A stretch of DNA of 64,000 bases. It comes from Meghimatium bilineatum (taxonomy: Eukaryota > Mollusca > Gastropoda > Stylommatophora > Philomycidae). The stretch spans positions 1,820,001-1,884,000 of the forward strand of contig CM067312.1 of NCBI GenBank assembly GCA_034231615.1, in the 5' to 3' direction. Under the pieces are notes generated by a model, which was given only the letters and a program-made list of their open reading frames with translations, did not search any database and was not told where the DNA came from. Shown here piece after piece: positions 22,140 to 33,739 of this stretch (its first letter is position 1; each line of letters starts with the position of its first letter). Both the position numbers and the translations under genes were made by a program.

Positions 22140-22480
22140 AGACCTCCAAATCGTCTGTCTCGTGCTGTGGTAGTGCACGCTGAAAGACTATACTGACCAT
22201 CTCGTGATATTACCCTCCTATTTGTATATCTTACAGAAATTGCTCTATCTTCGCCTCTCGGCTATACCAACAAGTTTTTTTTCAAGAATGGCTAATGTCT
22301 TTTAACATTTTCAAAATACTTTATATGTTTCATTTTTATTTCCTGTAATAATTCTTTTTTTCACAAGAAGTGTTATTAGAACCTCTTTATTTTCTCTCTT
22401 TCCATGAAGATCTTCCTATTTGTCTATATATCCACATCTGAAATGCACCAATTCCGTGTTCTAGCTGTGGTAAAATGTAT
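22140..22480 (-). mobile_element. LINE RT C-terminal relic
   Basis: Homologous over its length to 892-1310: on the minus strand it carries IGAFQMWIYRQIGRSSWKE and a decayed basic and Trp-rich end. Several frame breaks. Confidence 0.65.
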
Positions 22481-22995
22481 GGGGGTACTAGAATCTCTTG
22501 ACATCTGATGATTTTGTCGTGTGTGGGAACATGACACGTTTCCCTTGATTGTACTATTCTAACATTGGAGCAGGAAGTCGCTGTCTTTTTTTCTTTAGTG
22601 TCAACCCCGTAGATAGAGGAGTGGGGGAGGAAGGGATGTTGAGCCCCTTCCCTTAGCAAATAGGAACATTACTTTTAGCACTAGGAACGTAGCCATAAGG
22701 TGGGTAAATCCCCCCTCCCCCAATTTCCATAAAAATTAATCAATTTTTTTTTTACCAAAGTGGGGTAATGAACACGAAATATGGCGAAATATTTTTTATT
22801 TACAGATAATACCCCTCCTCCTTACTGGAAAAGTATCTACGGCCCTGTGTATTATTAATTATGTTTTATTTATCGAAAGGGTAATGGGTCATCCCGTATC
22901 TACGAATTTGATCAAAGAGTAGCTATAAATTAATCGTAATAAAGAAGCAGTGGTTGCGTTTCCTTGTTTACATATAAGACCCCGTGTGTTTCTTC
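22481..22995. other. unassigned sequence
   Basis: No gene supported. Short A/T runs and one C-rich block near 22710. Confidence 0.4.
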
Positions 22996-22996
22996 G

Positions 22997-23060
22997 ATGA
23001 GATACGAACCTGGTGGCCTGCGACATATGCCTTTATCTGCGCCTTCAATTACATTCAATC
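22997..23060 (-). mobile_element. tRNA-derived SINE head
   Basis: The minus strand reads GGCGCAGATAAAGGCATATG (A-box region, 23043-23024) and later CCAGGTTCGTATCTCATCG (B-box 23010-23001). The layout is that of a classic tRNA-headed SINE. The body toward 22700 was not recognised. Confidence 0.6.
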
Positions 23061-23398
23061 TTTGAAAGAATCTATTCTTATCAGAAAGTCAATATAACTA
23101 GGTCATCGTGGCCTCACTGAACAGCCTCACGTCACGTCGTTACGTCATCCGTACATTCCCCCATGGCGTATGAGTCATGGCGGACAACTAAAGTAGATAT
23201 AGGCCCTATGTTTGCGCATCCAGTTGTCTGCTTGAGATATATATAGATAGATATGATGATGCTGAAGTCTGGCGAGTTTCCATGGAAAATTTAGCGCAGC
23301 CACTGACAAACAAGAGAGCCTCCACTTCTTCTTCAGTGATCAATTGTTAAACATCCAGTTCAATATTGCTCATGTGTATAGCAGATCCGGATGTTATG
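23061..23398. other. spacer
   Basis: Includes a short cacgtcacgtcgttacgtca stretch near 23131 rich in CRE-like words. No gene recognised. Confidence 0.35.
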
Positions 23399-23850
23399 TT
23401 ATGTTCCTCCAGGGCCATAGGCGGCGCATAGGGCAGAAACCATAGCTTTCCATTTCTGTCTTTGTGTTGCCAGGTCTTTCAATTGTTGCGTGTTGTTTAG
23501 GTTCATTGACATGCCTTCTCTATTAATGGTTCTTCGTAGAGTTTCTCTAGGTCTCCCTCTTCTTCTTACTCCAGGTGGCACCCAATATAGTGATTGCTGG
23601 GGAATTCTTAGGCTGTTCATTCTGAGAACATGGCCGATGTAAGTCCAACGCCTTTGTCTAATGAAGGAAGATATATAGGTTTGTTTGCTTTCCTCTCTTA
23701 TAGTAGTGTTAGATTTAAAGTCACTCCACTTAACGTTCAGAATGGTACGTAGGCATTTGTTTTCAAAGGAGTCGAGTCTTTTATCTGTGGCTTTTGTGGC
23801 TTTCCAACTTTCAGATCCGGATACAACACAACAAATTATGACGCTTCTAT
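23399..23850 (-). mobile_element. LINE RT C-terminal fragment, well preserved
   Basis: The minus strand reads SESWKATKATDKRLDSFENK, RQRRWTYIGHVLRMNSLRIP, RRRGRPRETLRRTINREGMS and a complete end block with KWKAMVSALCAAYGPGGT. A frame change near 23640 separates the first part from the rest. It is very close to the plus-strand copy at 14995-15245 and related to 47170-47650, so this family was active comparatively recently. 5'-truncated. Confidence 0.8.
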
Positions 23851-23929
23851 ACTGCTAGTACACAACAACCGATGACGCGTCTATGCTAGTACACAACTTC
23901 TGCGATCATTATTAAAGGTCCAGTCCAAA

Positions 23930-24760
23930 TTTGGTCATGTATAGCATGGCACAGGGTAAAGACGTTTTGCTAATAGCTGAAAACACACATAATATCACTA
24001 ACAAATCGACGTTTCGACCAAAAGAACTTTATTGATAACTAACACAACCAAAACGACAGGTAAGATCAACACTATTGACGCTCACATGGTAGAAAAAATT
24101 ATGGATATAACCCGGAAGGGTTAAAACTAGAAGACGGAAGTGAACCAACACAAAAGGAAAATATATACACACACAAAACTAATATCGGTGAAACAAGACA
24201 CAGAAATGACGAAACAATGCGATATCATCCATACGACTGACGAGCATTTATTGCAAGAGTTCAGTATTGCCAAATTTATATATATATATATCGGTTCTCA
24301 TGCTAGTGGAGGAATATCCGTGAAACACGACGTAGGCACCCATTTGGCCATTGCCATGGAAGTGGTCAGTAACAGGAGTGTCCTTCTCGATTTTAATGCT
24401 GTACCGATATTCACATAATTAGTCTGACGGTACCCTTCCAACCTGGCACATGTACGTCGTGGTGCAAAGTTTTAAGATGATGGCATAAATGACGTTGCGG
24501 GACACGCACGTTAAAAACTCTTGTATAGTGAAGGTGGCAGACCGGATCTGTGTGGCATCTCTTACGTTTGCAATTAATAGTGCCGAAATGATTAAGGACG
24601 TCAGGCTTGACATGACTCCGGACCAATATATCCCTGAGGTTTTTATCACATCTGTAAGCAGCCAGAAACGTGGTGGGGACTGGTCCGCAGAGCACATCAG
24701 ACGTTATGCAAGCCGCATTAATAAGACAAAGGCGATTAAGTAGGACGTAACCGACAGCAG
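23930..24760 (-). mobile_element. Penelope-like element relic (GIY-YIG endonuclease end)
   Basis: The minus strand contains, in order with frame changes, DKNLRDILVRSHVKPD and CKRKRCHTDP (the linker after the RT of Penelope-like elements, with its Cys pair), then NVIYAIILKLCTTTYMC (the IY…YxG-like start of the GIY-YIG nuclease) and KIEKDTPVTDHFHGNG (the conserved VxxHF/GH region). The 3' flank has ttggtcgaaacgtcga at about 24005-24020, the CGAAACG word typical of PLE ends. The nuclease is frameshifted and dead. The RT part is replaced by the 37-bp minisatellite upstream. Confidence 0.7.
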
Positions 24761-24769
24761 AGCTATGAG

Positions 24770-25232
24770 GGTGGTGAGAACAAGTTTGATCCAATATATA
24801 AGGGTGGTAAGTGAGAGCAAGTTTGAGCCAGTCTATGGGGGTGGTAAGTGAGAACAAGTTTGAGCCAGTCTATGGGGGTCGTAAGTGAGAACAAGTTTGA
24901 GCCAGTCTATGGGGGTGGTAAGTGAGAACAAGTTGAGCCAGTCTATGAGGGTGGTAAGTGAGAACAAGTTTGAGCCAGTCTATGGGGGTGGTAAGTGTGA
25001 ACAAGTTGAGCCAGTCTATGGGGGTGGTGAGTGAGAACAAGTTTGAGCCTGTCTATGGGGGTGGTAAGTGAGAACAAGTTTGAGCCAGTCTATGGGGGTG
25101 GTAAGTGAGAACAAGTTGAGCCAGTCTATGGGGGTGGTAAGTGTGAACAAGTTGAGCCAGTCTATGGGGGTGGTGAGAACAAGTTGAGCCAGTCTATGGG
25201 GGTGGTAAGTGAGAACAAGTTTGAGCCTGTCC
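24770..25232. repeat. 37-bp minisatellite
   Basis: About twelve copies of a 37-bp unit containing gtgagaacaagtttgagcca and gtctatgggggtggtaa, with 36-bp units that lack one t and shortened ones lacking gtaagt. Confidence 0.93.
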
Positions 25233-25439
25233 GTGGAGGAATACCTCTGAATGTTCTTCAGCAAAGCTTCATTACCTTGTTTCAAGTTTAGTTTTTTTGG
25301 AATTTCAGTTTTGCTGCATTGGAAACATATTATCGGTCTTCCTTGCATGTATAAAGCGGTTTGTTTTACACAGAAGCTGCCGAATAAAACCGTTGACTCT
25401 TACGGTTTTTTTGGCGCAACCCTAAACTAGCCGTAATCA
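25233..25439. other. spacer
   Basis: No feature recognised. Confidence 0.3.
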
Positions 25440-25660
25440 GATGATTGACCTGCCGAATAAACAAGATCTATACATCTTTTAGCTACCTTCGGAGTATAGG
25501 TCTTCATCAAACTTCCTCCATCTTGCCATATCTTTAACTATTGCTTTCAGTTCATTCCACGTTCAACCTTTGTGTCTGTGCATTCATTTGTTTTCCTGGA
25601 ATATTTCTGGGACTTTCTTTCTCTTTTCTTCTTTGCATGTGGATTCAACCGAATGTGTTG
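25440..25660 (-). mobile_element. possible LINE C-terminal tail
   Basis: The minus strand reads KEEKRKKVPEIFQENK and TWNELKAIVKDMARWRKFDE, like the basic-then-Trp tail of LINE proteins. It ends in LYSEGS. Two stops interrupt it. No RT seen upstream. Confidence 0.35.
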
Positions 25661-26123
25661 CGTCATGATACATGATGCAATCCGGAGAATAGAATGTGTT
25701 GTGTCATGACACACGATGCAGTCATGAGAACAGATTGTGCTGTGTCATGGATTTACAGCTTTACTGCGATATTTGCCCATATCTGCCGGATACATCCATC
25801 CTTAGCGTGGCTTCTTATTTACTGTGACTGTCTATTGAATGTAGCAGAAAACTCAACTCCCCAACGCCTCCTAATGTCGCCTCTTATGGCCCGCATGACA
25901 GAAAAGACAGTCAATATTCTTTGCTTCATTTCAGGCCACGGCATCACGATGGCAATTCAATTTAAAATGGTGAATATTTTCAGTTCTGAGATTAACTGAT
26001 TAACATAGTTTAGTCTTGGATAAATCTCTGAGATTGATTGATGAGCATAGCCTGTTCTTGGATAAATCTTGATTCTTGTTGACAGGAAATGTTTGTTCTT
26101 TGTGTTTTTCTTTCACGAACTTG
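25661..26123. other. unassigned sequence
   Basis: Contains two copies of a ~25-base tgttgtgtcatgacacacgatg unit (25655-25700) and an approximately 45-base duplication with ttggataaatct near 26010-26075. No gene supported. Confidence 0.4.
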
Positions 26124-26502
26124 TTTAACTTCTCTGTCTAGCTTCACTTCTCTGTCTAACTTCACTTCTCTGTCTAGCTTCACTTCTCTGTCTAGCTTCA
26201 CTTCTCTGTCTAGCTTCACTTCTCTGTCTAACTTCACTTCTCTGTCTAGCTTCACTTCTCTGTCTAGCTTCACTTCTCTGTCTAGCTTCACTTCTCTGTC
26301 TAGCTTCACTTCTCTGTCTAGCTTCACTTCTCTGTCTAGCTTCACTTCTCTGTCTAGCTTCACTTCTCTGTCTAGCTTCACTTCTCTGCCTAGCTTCACT
26401 TCTCTGTCTAGCTTCACTTCTCTGTCTAGCTTCACTTCTCTGTCTAGCTTCACTTCTCTGTCTAGCTTCACTTCTCTGTCTAACTTCACTTCTCTTTCTA
26501 GA
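26124..26502. repeat. 18-bp minisatellite
   Basis: About 21 copies of an 18-bp unit, ttcacttctctgtctagc, with rare variants (ctaac, cctag). It stays open in several frames on both strands only because 18 is divisible by three. Confidence 0.96.
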
Positions 26503-26577
26503 AAATTGTTGACCAGTTTATGGACATGCCCTAATGAAATATGTCTGTCTATGAACGACTTATTAACAAGTGTTTAA

Positions 26578-28712
26578 AGTTTCTAGCACAATGTAGTTCA
26601 GAGAACGTTTCTAGCACGATGTAGTTCAGAGAAAGTTTCTAACACGATGTAGTTCAGAGAAAGTTTCTAAGACGATGTAGTTCAGAGAAAGTTTCTAACA
26701 CGATGTAGTTCAGAGAAAGTTTCTAAGACGATGTAGTTCAGAGAAAGTTTCTAACACGATGTAGTTCAGAGAAAGTTTCTAACACGATGTAGTTCAGAGA
26801 AAGTTTCTAAGACGATGTAGTTCAGAGAAAGTTTCTAACACGATGTAGTTCAGAGAAAGTTTCTAAGACGATGTAGTTCAGAGAAAGTTTCTAGCACGAT
26901 GTAGTTCAGAGAAAGTTTCTAACACGATGTAGTTCAGAGAAAGTTTCTAGCACAATGTAGTTCAGAGAAAGTTTCTAACACGATGTAGTTCAGAGAAAGT
27001 TTCTAAGACGATGTAGTTCAGAGAAAGTTTCTAACACGATGTAGTTCAGAGAAAGTTTCTAACACGATGTAGTTCAGAGAAAGTTTCTAACACGATGTAG
27101 TTCAGAGAAAGTTTCTAACACGATGTAGTTCAGAGAAAGTTTCTAACACGATGTAGTTCAGAGAAAGTTTCTAACACGATGTAGTTCAGAGAAAGTTTCT
27201 AAGACGATGTAGTTCAGAGAAAGTTTCTAACACGATGTAGTTCAGAGAAAGTTTCTAACACGATGTAGTTCAGAGAAAGTTTCTAACACGATGTAGTTCA
27301 GAGAAAGTTTCTAACACGATGTAGTTCAGAGAAAGTTTCTAACACGATGTAGTTCAGAGAAAGTTTCTAACACGATGTAGTTCAGAGAAAGTTTCTAACA
27401 CGATGTAGTTCAGAGAAAGTTTCTAACACGATGTAGTTCAGAGAAAGTTTCTAACACGATGTAGTTCAGAGAAAGTTTCTAACACGATGTAGTTCAGAGA
27501 AAGTTTCTAACACGATGTAGTTCAGAGAAAGTTTCTAACACGATGTAGTTCAGAGAAAGTTTCTAACACGATGTAGTTCAGAGAAAGTTTCTAACACGAT
27601 GTAGTTCAGAGAAAGTTTCTAACACGATGTAGTTCAGAGAAAGTTTCTAACACGATGTAGTTCAGAGAAAGTTTCTAACACGATGTAGTTCAGAGAAAGT
27701 TTCTAACACGATGTAGTTCAGAGAAAGTTTCTAACACGATGTAGTTCAGAGAAAGTTTCTAACACGATGTAGTTCAGAGAAAGTTTCTAACACGATGTAG
27801 TTCAGAGAAAGTTTCTAACACGATGTAGTTCAGAGAAAGTTTCTAACACGATGTAGTTCAGAGAAAGTTTCTAACACGATGTAGTTCAGAGAAAGTTTCT
27901 AACACGATGTAGTTCAGAGAAAGTTTCTAACACGATGTAGTTCAGAGAAAGTTTCTAACACGATGTAGTTCAGAGAAAGTTTCTAACACGATGTAGTTCA
28001 GAGAAAGTTTCTAACTCGATGTAGTTCAGAGAAAGTTTCTAACACGATGTAGTTCAGAGAAAGTTTCTAACACGATGTAGTTCAGAGAAAGTTTCTAACA
28101 CGATGTAGTTCAGAGAAAGTTTCTAACACGATGTAGTTCAGAGAAAGTTTCTAACACGATGTAGTTCAGAGAAAGTTTCTAACACGATGTAGTTCAGAGA
28201 AAGTTTCTAACACGATGTAGTTCAGAGAAAGTTTCTAACACGATGTAGTTCAGAGAAAGTTTCTAACACGATGTAGTTCAGAGAAAGTTTCTAACACGAT
28301 GTAGTTCAGAGAAAGTTTCTAACACGATGTAGTTCAGAGAAAATTTCTAACACGATGTAGTTCAGAGAAAGTTTCTAACACGATGTAGTTCAGAGAAAGT
28401 TTCTAACACGATGTAGTTCAGAGAAAGTTTCTAACACGATGTAGTTCAGAGAAAGTTTCTAACACGATGTAGTTCAGAGAAAGTTTCTAACACGATGTAG
28501 TTCAGAGAAAGTTTCTAACACGATGTAGTTCAGAGAAAGTTTCTAACACGATGTAGTTCAGAGAAAGTTTCTAACACGATGTAGTTCAGAGAAAGTTTCT
28601 AACACGATGTAGTTCAGAGAAAGTTTCTAACACGATGTAGTTCAGAGAAAGTTTCTAACACGATGTAGTTCAGAGAAAGTTTCTAACACGATGTAGTTCA
28701 GAGATAGTTTCT
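26578..28712. repeat. 28-bp satellite array with polar variation
   Basis: About 76 copies of a 28-bp unit (gtttctaacacgatgtagtt plus cagagaaa). Units with aagacg or agcac occur only in the first ~650 bases (last one near 27203). From there to 28700 almost every unit is identical, with exceptions only near 28014 (aactcg) and 28342 (gaaaattt). Confidence 0.97.
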
Positions 28713-30073
28713 AGTCCGTTGTGTCGCCGTTTGATTTTCGCCAATGGCACGACACATCATGTTTCCGTACTTGAAACTCTAAGAAATGTTTTCGTTGCTC
28801 TGGGGCCAGCGTATATCTAACCTTTAAATTTGTATGGGGAGCTAGGAAAAAAAATGACTTAGTGGGTGAGACTTTTCCCACCATTGTAAATGGACTGCAC
28901 TGCACAACTTATGAGACACATAAATATCACACATGACACAGAAGTCACAGAATGTCAACATAAGAAATAAGAATGTGACCGTTGGAATTTACGATCTACA
29001 AATCATGTGTTACTGAAAGTCGTTAAACACTTAGAACGAGATTACACAAATCTCATAACCAGTAGTTGTGTCATTGATGAGCTTAGCCCGGCACTAGACA
29101 GTCTAGAAATTTGTTCAGTTATTAATGGGAGAAACTTGTGTGACTTCTGTTGATACAATCTCAAGTTAGATTTATTGCTAGTATTTGTTTGTATAGGGTA
29201 GTTCTGGAACGTTTTTGTTTAAATAGCAGTTATGATAGGCTTTGCTTCTAAAGTTCGTTTATAAATTCGTAATCACACATTCAAGCGAATATCTCAGAAA
29301 CTGTCCGTTTGATCGCAGAGATTTTGGGAATCTAACTTTTGTTTCAAACAGACACTAACAGTTTTGGCTTTCTAAAATGTTAGTACTTTAACAAGTATCC
29401 TCTATAACTGATATACATATGCATCCCTTTCTGCCTTGCGTAGGATATAAGATGTTTTACATGATTCATTCGAGTGTACACAAAGCAAATTACTGTCTAA
29501 ATAATTGGAACACATTTGCAATCGTGACGTATCGTTTATGTTGCTGTGATTTTCATGTGCTGTGGCGGAAGGTGCGAATATATTGACCTATTGAAGACAT
29601 GATACAAATTAAGAACGTCACCAATCATGGCGTTTCCCCTATCTATAGGCGGCGCTATGTTGTCAAGTCATTTAAAAACCGGTTTTTGTATTGTTTGTTT
29701 AAAAAAAAAACAGATTAAAAGTACAAAAAAACTAGGTTGCCTCATTACTAGTTTTGCACGGGAATATAGTTCATATTTCACAATTAGAATATGATCTCCT
29801 GAATGCAAACATTTTGTTTTGATGACCATACGTTATTCATATTGACATATTTTCTATTCATATGTCACTCCAGCCTATTGTTAACATAGTGACCAAAAAA
29901 GTCAATGAAATAATCAGTTGAACCAACAGAAGTGATGCAATAAGTATACTGAATTTCATTTGTATTTTTGTTATTGTAAAAACACCAAAATCCCCGTCTC
30001 AAATTTAAGTTTTTTTTTTTTTTACAATGCAGAAAATTACCGCTTTACTCTACCAGCATTTTTGCAAATAATC
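28713..30073. other. unique sequence, no gene supported
   Basis: One of the longest stretches free of arrays. A minus-strand reading of 64 codons at 28711-28905 contains LAPEQRKHFLEFQVRKHDVS and looks protein-like, but I cannot assign it. Around 29281 cgaatatctcagaaactgtc recalls a dispersed repeat, but no second copy was found in the window. Confidence 0.4.
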
Positions 30074-30446
30074 TAAGATGATACATTTATATTGTGATAT
30101 TATTAACCATAAAAAGAATCTAAGATGGTACATTTATATTGTGATATTATTAACCCTAAAAAGAATCTAAGATGGTACATTTATATTGTGATATTATTAA
30201 CCCTAAAAAGAATCTAAGATGGTACATTTATATTGTGATATTATTAACCCTAAAAAGAATCTAAGATGGTACATTTATATTGTAATATTATTAACCCTAA
30301 AAAGAATCTAAGATGGTACATTTATATTGTGAAATTATTAACCCTAAAAAGAATCTAAGATGGTACATTTATATTGTGAAATTATTAACCCTAAAAAGAA
30401 TCTAAGATGGTACATTTATATTGTGATATTATTAACCCTAAAAAGC
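30074..30446. repeat. 47-bp minisatellite
   Basis: Eight copies of a 47-bp unit (aagaatctaagatggtacat, ttatattgtgatattattaa, ccctaaa). Variation is limited to single bases. Confidence 0.95.
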
Positions 30447-31085
30447 CAACTCAATCGGCTCTTGGTCTGAATACATCATCTTCTTCCCGTTGGATGAAAC
30501 GTGATTAAAAAATCATTCATGTCAAGCAAGGAAGAGACATTAAAGTTGATGATTTTGACATAGATGTCATGAGGCGGGAGATATAGAAAATGTTTGCTAA
30601 AAATTAACTTGGTGCTCCTAAATTTGTGTATAGACTCAGACTTGAGCGAGGGATTCAAACAAAACCTCGGCTAAGAGGGCCAACGAGTCTGGGCCTAACT
30701 CTTCTGTCAGGTTCTCCCTATACCGAAGCCAGACTCGCGGATGAGAAAAGGTCCAGTATTCGATGGGTACTGCTCAAGGCACAGGCATAATACGTCTAAT
30801 TACACGAGACAAGTTCCATGACTGCGAAACACTACCTTCAAGATAGACGTGAAAGACAACAGTCTTAGCGTAGGGTCAATACACATTTGCCGCCTGGTGA
30901 CAGATAGGAAGGTTGTCACAGGCTTGGGCAGCCCATTCGAATTGTCAAGGCATGCCGAAATCGGCTGTGCTGGGCCTACAAGGTGCATCATGGTTGCACA
31001 ACGCAACTAAGTTCCCGGTGGAGATCGCACGAATCTTCGTGTTGATTATTATGGAGAGAAAGCTAGGGAAAAAAATAAATAAATA
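30447..31085. other. unassigned sequence of higher GC
   Basis: The block 30620-31060 has more even base composition than its surroundings and several short open readings. It may be the leader of a mobile element ending at the inverted repeat at 31086, but no motif was identified. Confidence 0.35.
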
Positions 31086-31177
31086 AAACAAAGGAACAAG
31101 AACTTTTTCCACGTTACGATCCAACGTGGACCTTTTTTCAAGCAAGAAACAAAAACGAAATAAAAACACAGAATCAA
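31086..31177 (+). repeat. left arm of ~90-bp inverted repeat flanking the 29-bp array
   Basis: aaaacaaaggaacaagaact, ttttccacgttacgatccaa, ggaccttttttcaagcaaga and aacaaaaacgaaataaaaac line up in order with the reverse complement of 31960-32062. The aaggtcc…gatcgtaacgtgg words resemble Penelope-like terminal sequences. Confidence 0.6.
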
Positions 31178-31928
31178 CTGAAACTACTGTGAAATAGTAC
31201 CACCAACTGAAACTACTGTGAAATAGTACCACCAACTGAAACTACTGTGAAATAGTACCACCAACTGAAACTACTGTGAAATAGTACCACCAACTGAAAC
31301 TACTGTGAAATAGTACCACCAACTGAAACTACTGTGAAATAGTACCACCAACTGAAACTACTGTGAAATAGTACCACCAACTGAAACTACTGTGAAATAG
31401 TACCACCAACTGAATCTACTGTGAAATAGTACCACCAACTGAAACTACTGTGAAATAGTACCACCAACTGAAACTACTGTGAAATAGTACCACCAACTGA
31501 ATCTACTGTGAAATAGTACCACCAACTGAAACTACTGTGAAATAGTACCACCAACTGAAACTACTGTGAAATAGTACCACCGACTGAAACTACTGTGAAA
31601 TAGTACCACCAACTGAATCTACTGTGAAATAGTACCACCAACTGAAACTACTGTGAAATAGTACCACCGACTGAAACTACTGTGAAATAGTACCACCAAC
31701 TGAATCTACTGTGAAATAGTACCACCAACTGAAACTACTGTGAAATAGTACCACCAACTGAATCTACTGTGAAATAGTACCACCAACTGAATCTACTGTG
31801 AAATAGTACCACCAACTGAAACTACTGTGAAATAGTACCACCAACTGAAACTACTGTGAAATAGTACCACCAACTGAAACTACTGTGAAATAGTACCACC
31901 AACTGATACTACTGTGAAATAGTACCAC
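31178..31928. repeat. 29-bp satellite array
   Basis: About 26 copies of a 29-bp unit (caccaactgaaactactgtg plus aaatagtac). The variants gaatctact and ccgactg recur together at a spacing of two to three units, indicating multi-unit duplication. Confidence 0.96.
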
Positions 31929-31959
31929 CTACTCTATCTCTGTGTAGTTTTATTTGATT

Positions 31960-32062
31960 ATGTATGTTTATTTTCTTTGTATTTGTTTCTGGTAAAAAGG
32001 TCCCAGCTAGATCGCAACGTGAAAACAGTCCTTGTTGCTTTGTTTTCTGTTATTTCTTTCTT
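31960..32062 (-). repeat. right arm of the inverted repeat
   Basis: On the minus strand aaaacaaagcaacaaggact, ttttcacgttgcgatctag, gggacctttttaccagaaac and aaatacaaagaaaataaaca follow the same order as the left arm at 31086-31177. Confidence 0.6.
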
Positions 32063-32165
32063 TGACATACGTTGTATTATTTGTTAGTTATTAGTTCAAC
32101 CAGTAACAATATGACATTATTTCAGTCATCGCTACTTGGTTTTGTTCTTACTGCGGCACTCTCCA

Positions 32166-32672
32166 CCATGCCGGTATCCTGTGACTCTCCACCATGTCGG
32201 GTATCCTGTGACTCTCCACCATGTCGGGTATCCTGTGACTCTCCACCATGTCGAGTATCCTGTGACTCTCCACCATGTCGGGTATCCTGTGACTCTCCAC
32301 CATGTCGGGTATCCTGTGACTCTCCACCATGTCGGGTATCCTGTGACTCTCCACCATGTCGGGTATCCTGTGACTCTCCACCATGTGGAGTATCCTGTGA
32401 CTCTCCACCATGTCGGGTATCCTGTGACTCTCCACCATGTCGGGTATCCTGTGACTCTCCACCATGTCGGGTATCCTGTGACTCTCCACCATGTCGGGTA
32501 TCCTGTGACTCTCCACCATGTCGGGTATCCTGTGACTCTCCACCATGTCGGGTATCCTGTGACTCTCCACCATGTCGAGTATCCTGTGACTCTCCACCAT
32601 GTCGGGTATCCTGTGACTCTCCACCATGTCGGGTATCCTGTGACTCTCCACCATGTCGGGTATCCTGTGACT
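32166..32672. repeat. 27-bp minisatellite
   Basis: Eighteen to nineteen copies of a 27-bp unit (ctgtgactctccaccatgtc plus gggtatc), variants gagtatc and one tggagtatc. The long translations (for example repeated VSCDSPPCR) are artefacts of a unit divisible by three. No stable upstream start context, splice signal or decay of reading frames between strands favours a gene. Confidence 0.96.
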
Positions 32673-33165
32673 GTTTACTTATTTATGTATGGTGTGACTA
32701 GCACGAGGGAGCTATCACCTCCAAGGAATAATTTCAATCAGCCTTCAGATACCCACCAACTTTTTCTTTTACAAAATACTATTGACGACATTGCCTATCT
32801 ATCTATTGCCATTTCCATGTGTGCCTTTAAACATCGAGGGGTGGGGGGGAGTGGTTTGTCTTTGGCTATTTGGGTCACTCTGCTCATGATCACGTGGTGT
32901 GTCTAAGATTTCTGTCCTTGTCTCCACCGGTCTATATTCGTTGTTTCCAGGTCTTCTTCTGTTGTATGTACGAGGGCTTTTGTTTCATTTACACGATGTG
33001 AACAAACCACCCTGTGTGCTGTCTTTTGATGTAGTCTTGACTTGAGATGGTCCTTATTTCTTTCCCGATATCTTCATTTCTCTGTCTGACCCACCTGGTG
33101 ACATTCATTGATTTCCTCAAACATTTCATTTGGTGTAAAAATACTGTTTATCAATTGTCGTTTTG
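32673..33165. other. spacer, no gene supported
   Basis: Mixed composition. The reading from the 27-bp array runs on for about 75 codons at 32673-32906, without domain resemblance. Confidence 0.4.
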
Positions 33166-33545
33166 TAACCATGCGGATTGAAGGGTGTTTTGTAGCCATG
33201 CGGATTGAAGGGTGTTTTGTAGCCATGCGGATTGAAGGGTGTTTTGTAGCCATGCGGATTGAAGGGTGTTTTGTAGCCATGCGGATTGAAGGGTGTTTTG
33301 TAGCCATGCGGATTGAAGGGTGTTTTGTAGCCATGCGGATTGAAGGGTGTTTTGTAGCCATGCGGATTGAAGGGTGTTTTGTAGCCATGCGGATTGAAGG
33401 GTGTTTTGTAGCCATGCGGATTGAAGGGTGTTTTGTAGCCATGCGGATTGAAGGGTGTTTTGTAGCCATGCGGATTGAAGGGTGTTTTGTAGCCATGCGG
33501 ATTGAAGGGTGTTTTGTAGCCATGCGGATTGAAGGGTGTTTGAGT
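33166..33545. repeat. 27-bp minisatellite
   Basis: Fourteen virtually identical copies of a 27-bp unit (gtagccatgcggattgaagg plus gtgtttt). Open on both strands because of its length. Confidence 0.96.
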
Positions 33546-33739
33546 ATTGGCGACAGCTGGTAAGTCACAGCATTACTTTTCTGGATCTTGTTCCGATGTT
33601 TCTATTGAGTTTGCCATTATCATGTGCCCACTGTGTCCCCGATCAGATGACTCGGCAGCTTCATAATCCATCAAACTCACCAGTCGAAGTGAGTTAGTAC
33701 CGGGAGTACTTTAATCTATGGAGAAAACCATGATAGAAA

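Noticed and set aside
26010..26577. KLDREV/FTSLSS repeat proteins
   Set aside because: Products of the 18-bp minisatellite in both strands.
30074..30446. Telomere-like ccctaa words
   Set aside because: Only one ccctaa per 47-bp unit; it is part of the repeat unit and not a (CCCTAA)n tract.
32072..32906. Cys/Pro-rich repeat protein (VSCDSPPCR) preceded by a hydrophobic segment
   Set aside because: Tempting because a signal-like segment precedes it, but all three strong readings (two plus, one minus) are equally open through the 27-bp array. A genuine gene would show frame-specific conservation, and variants are not biased to synonymous changes.
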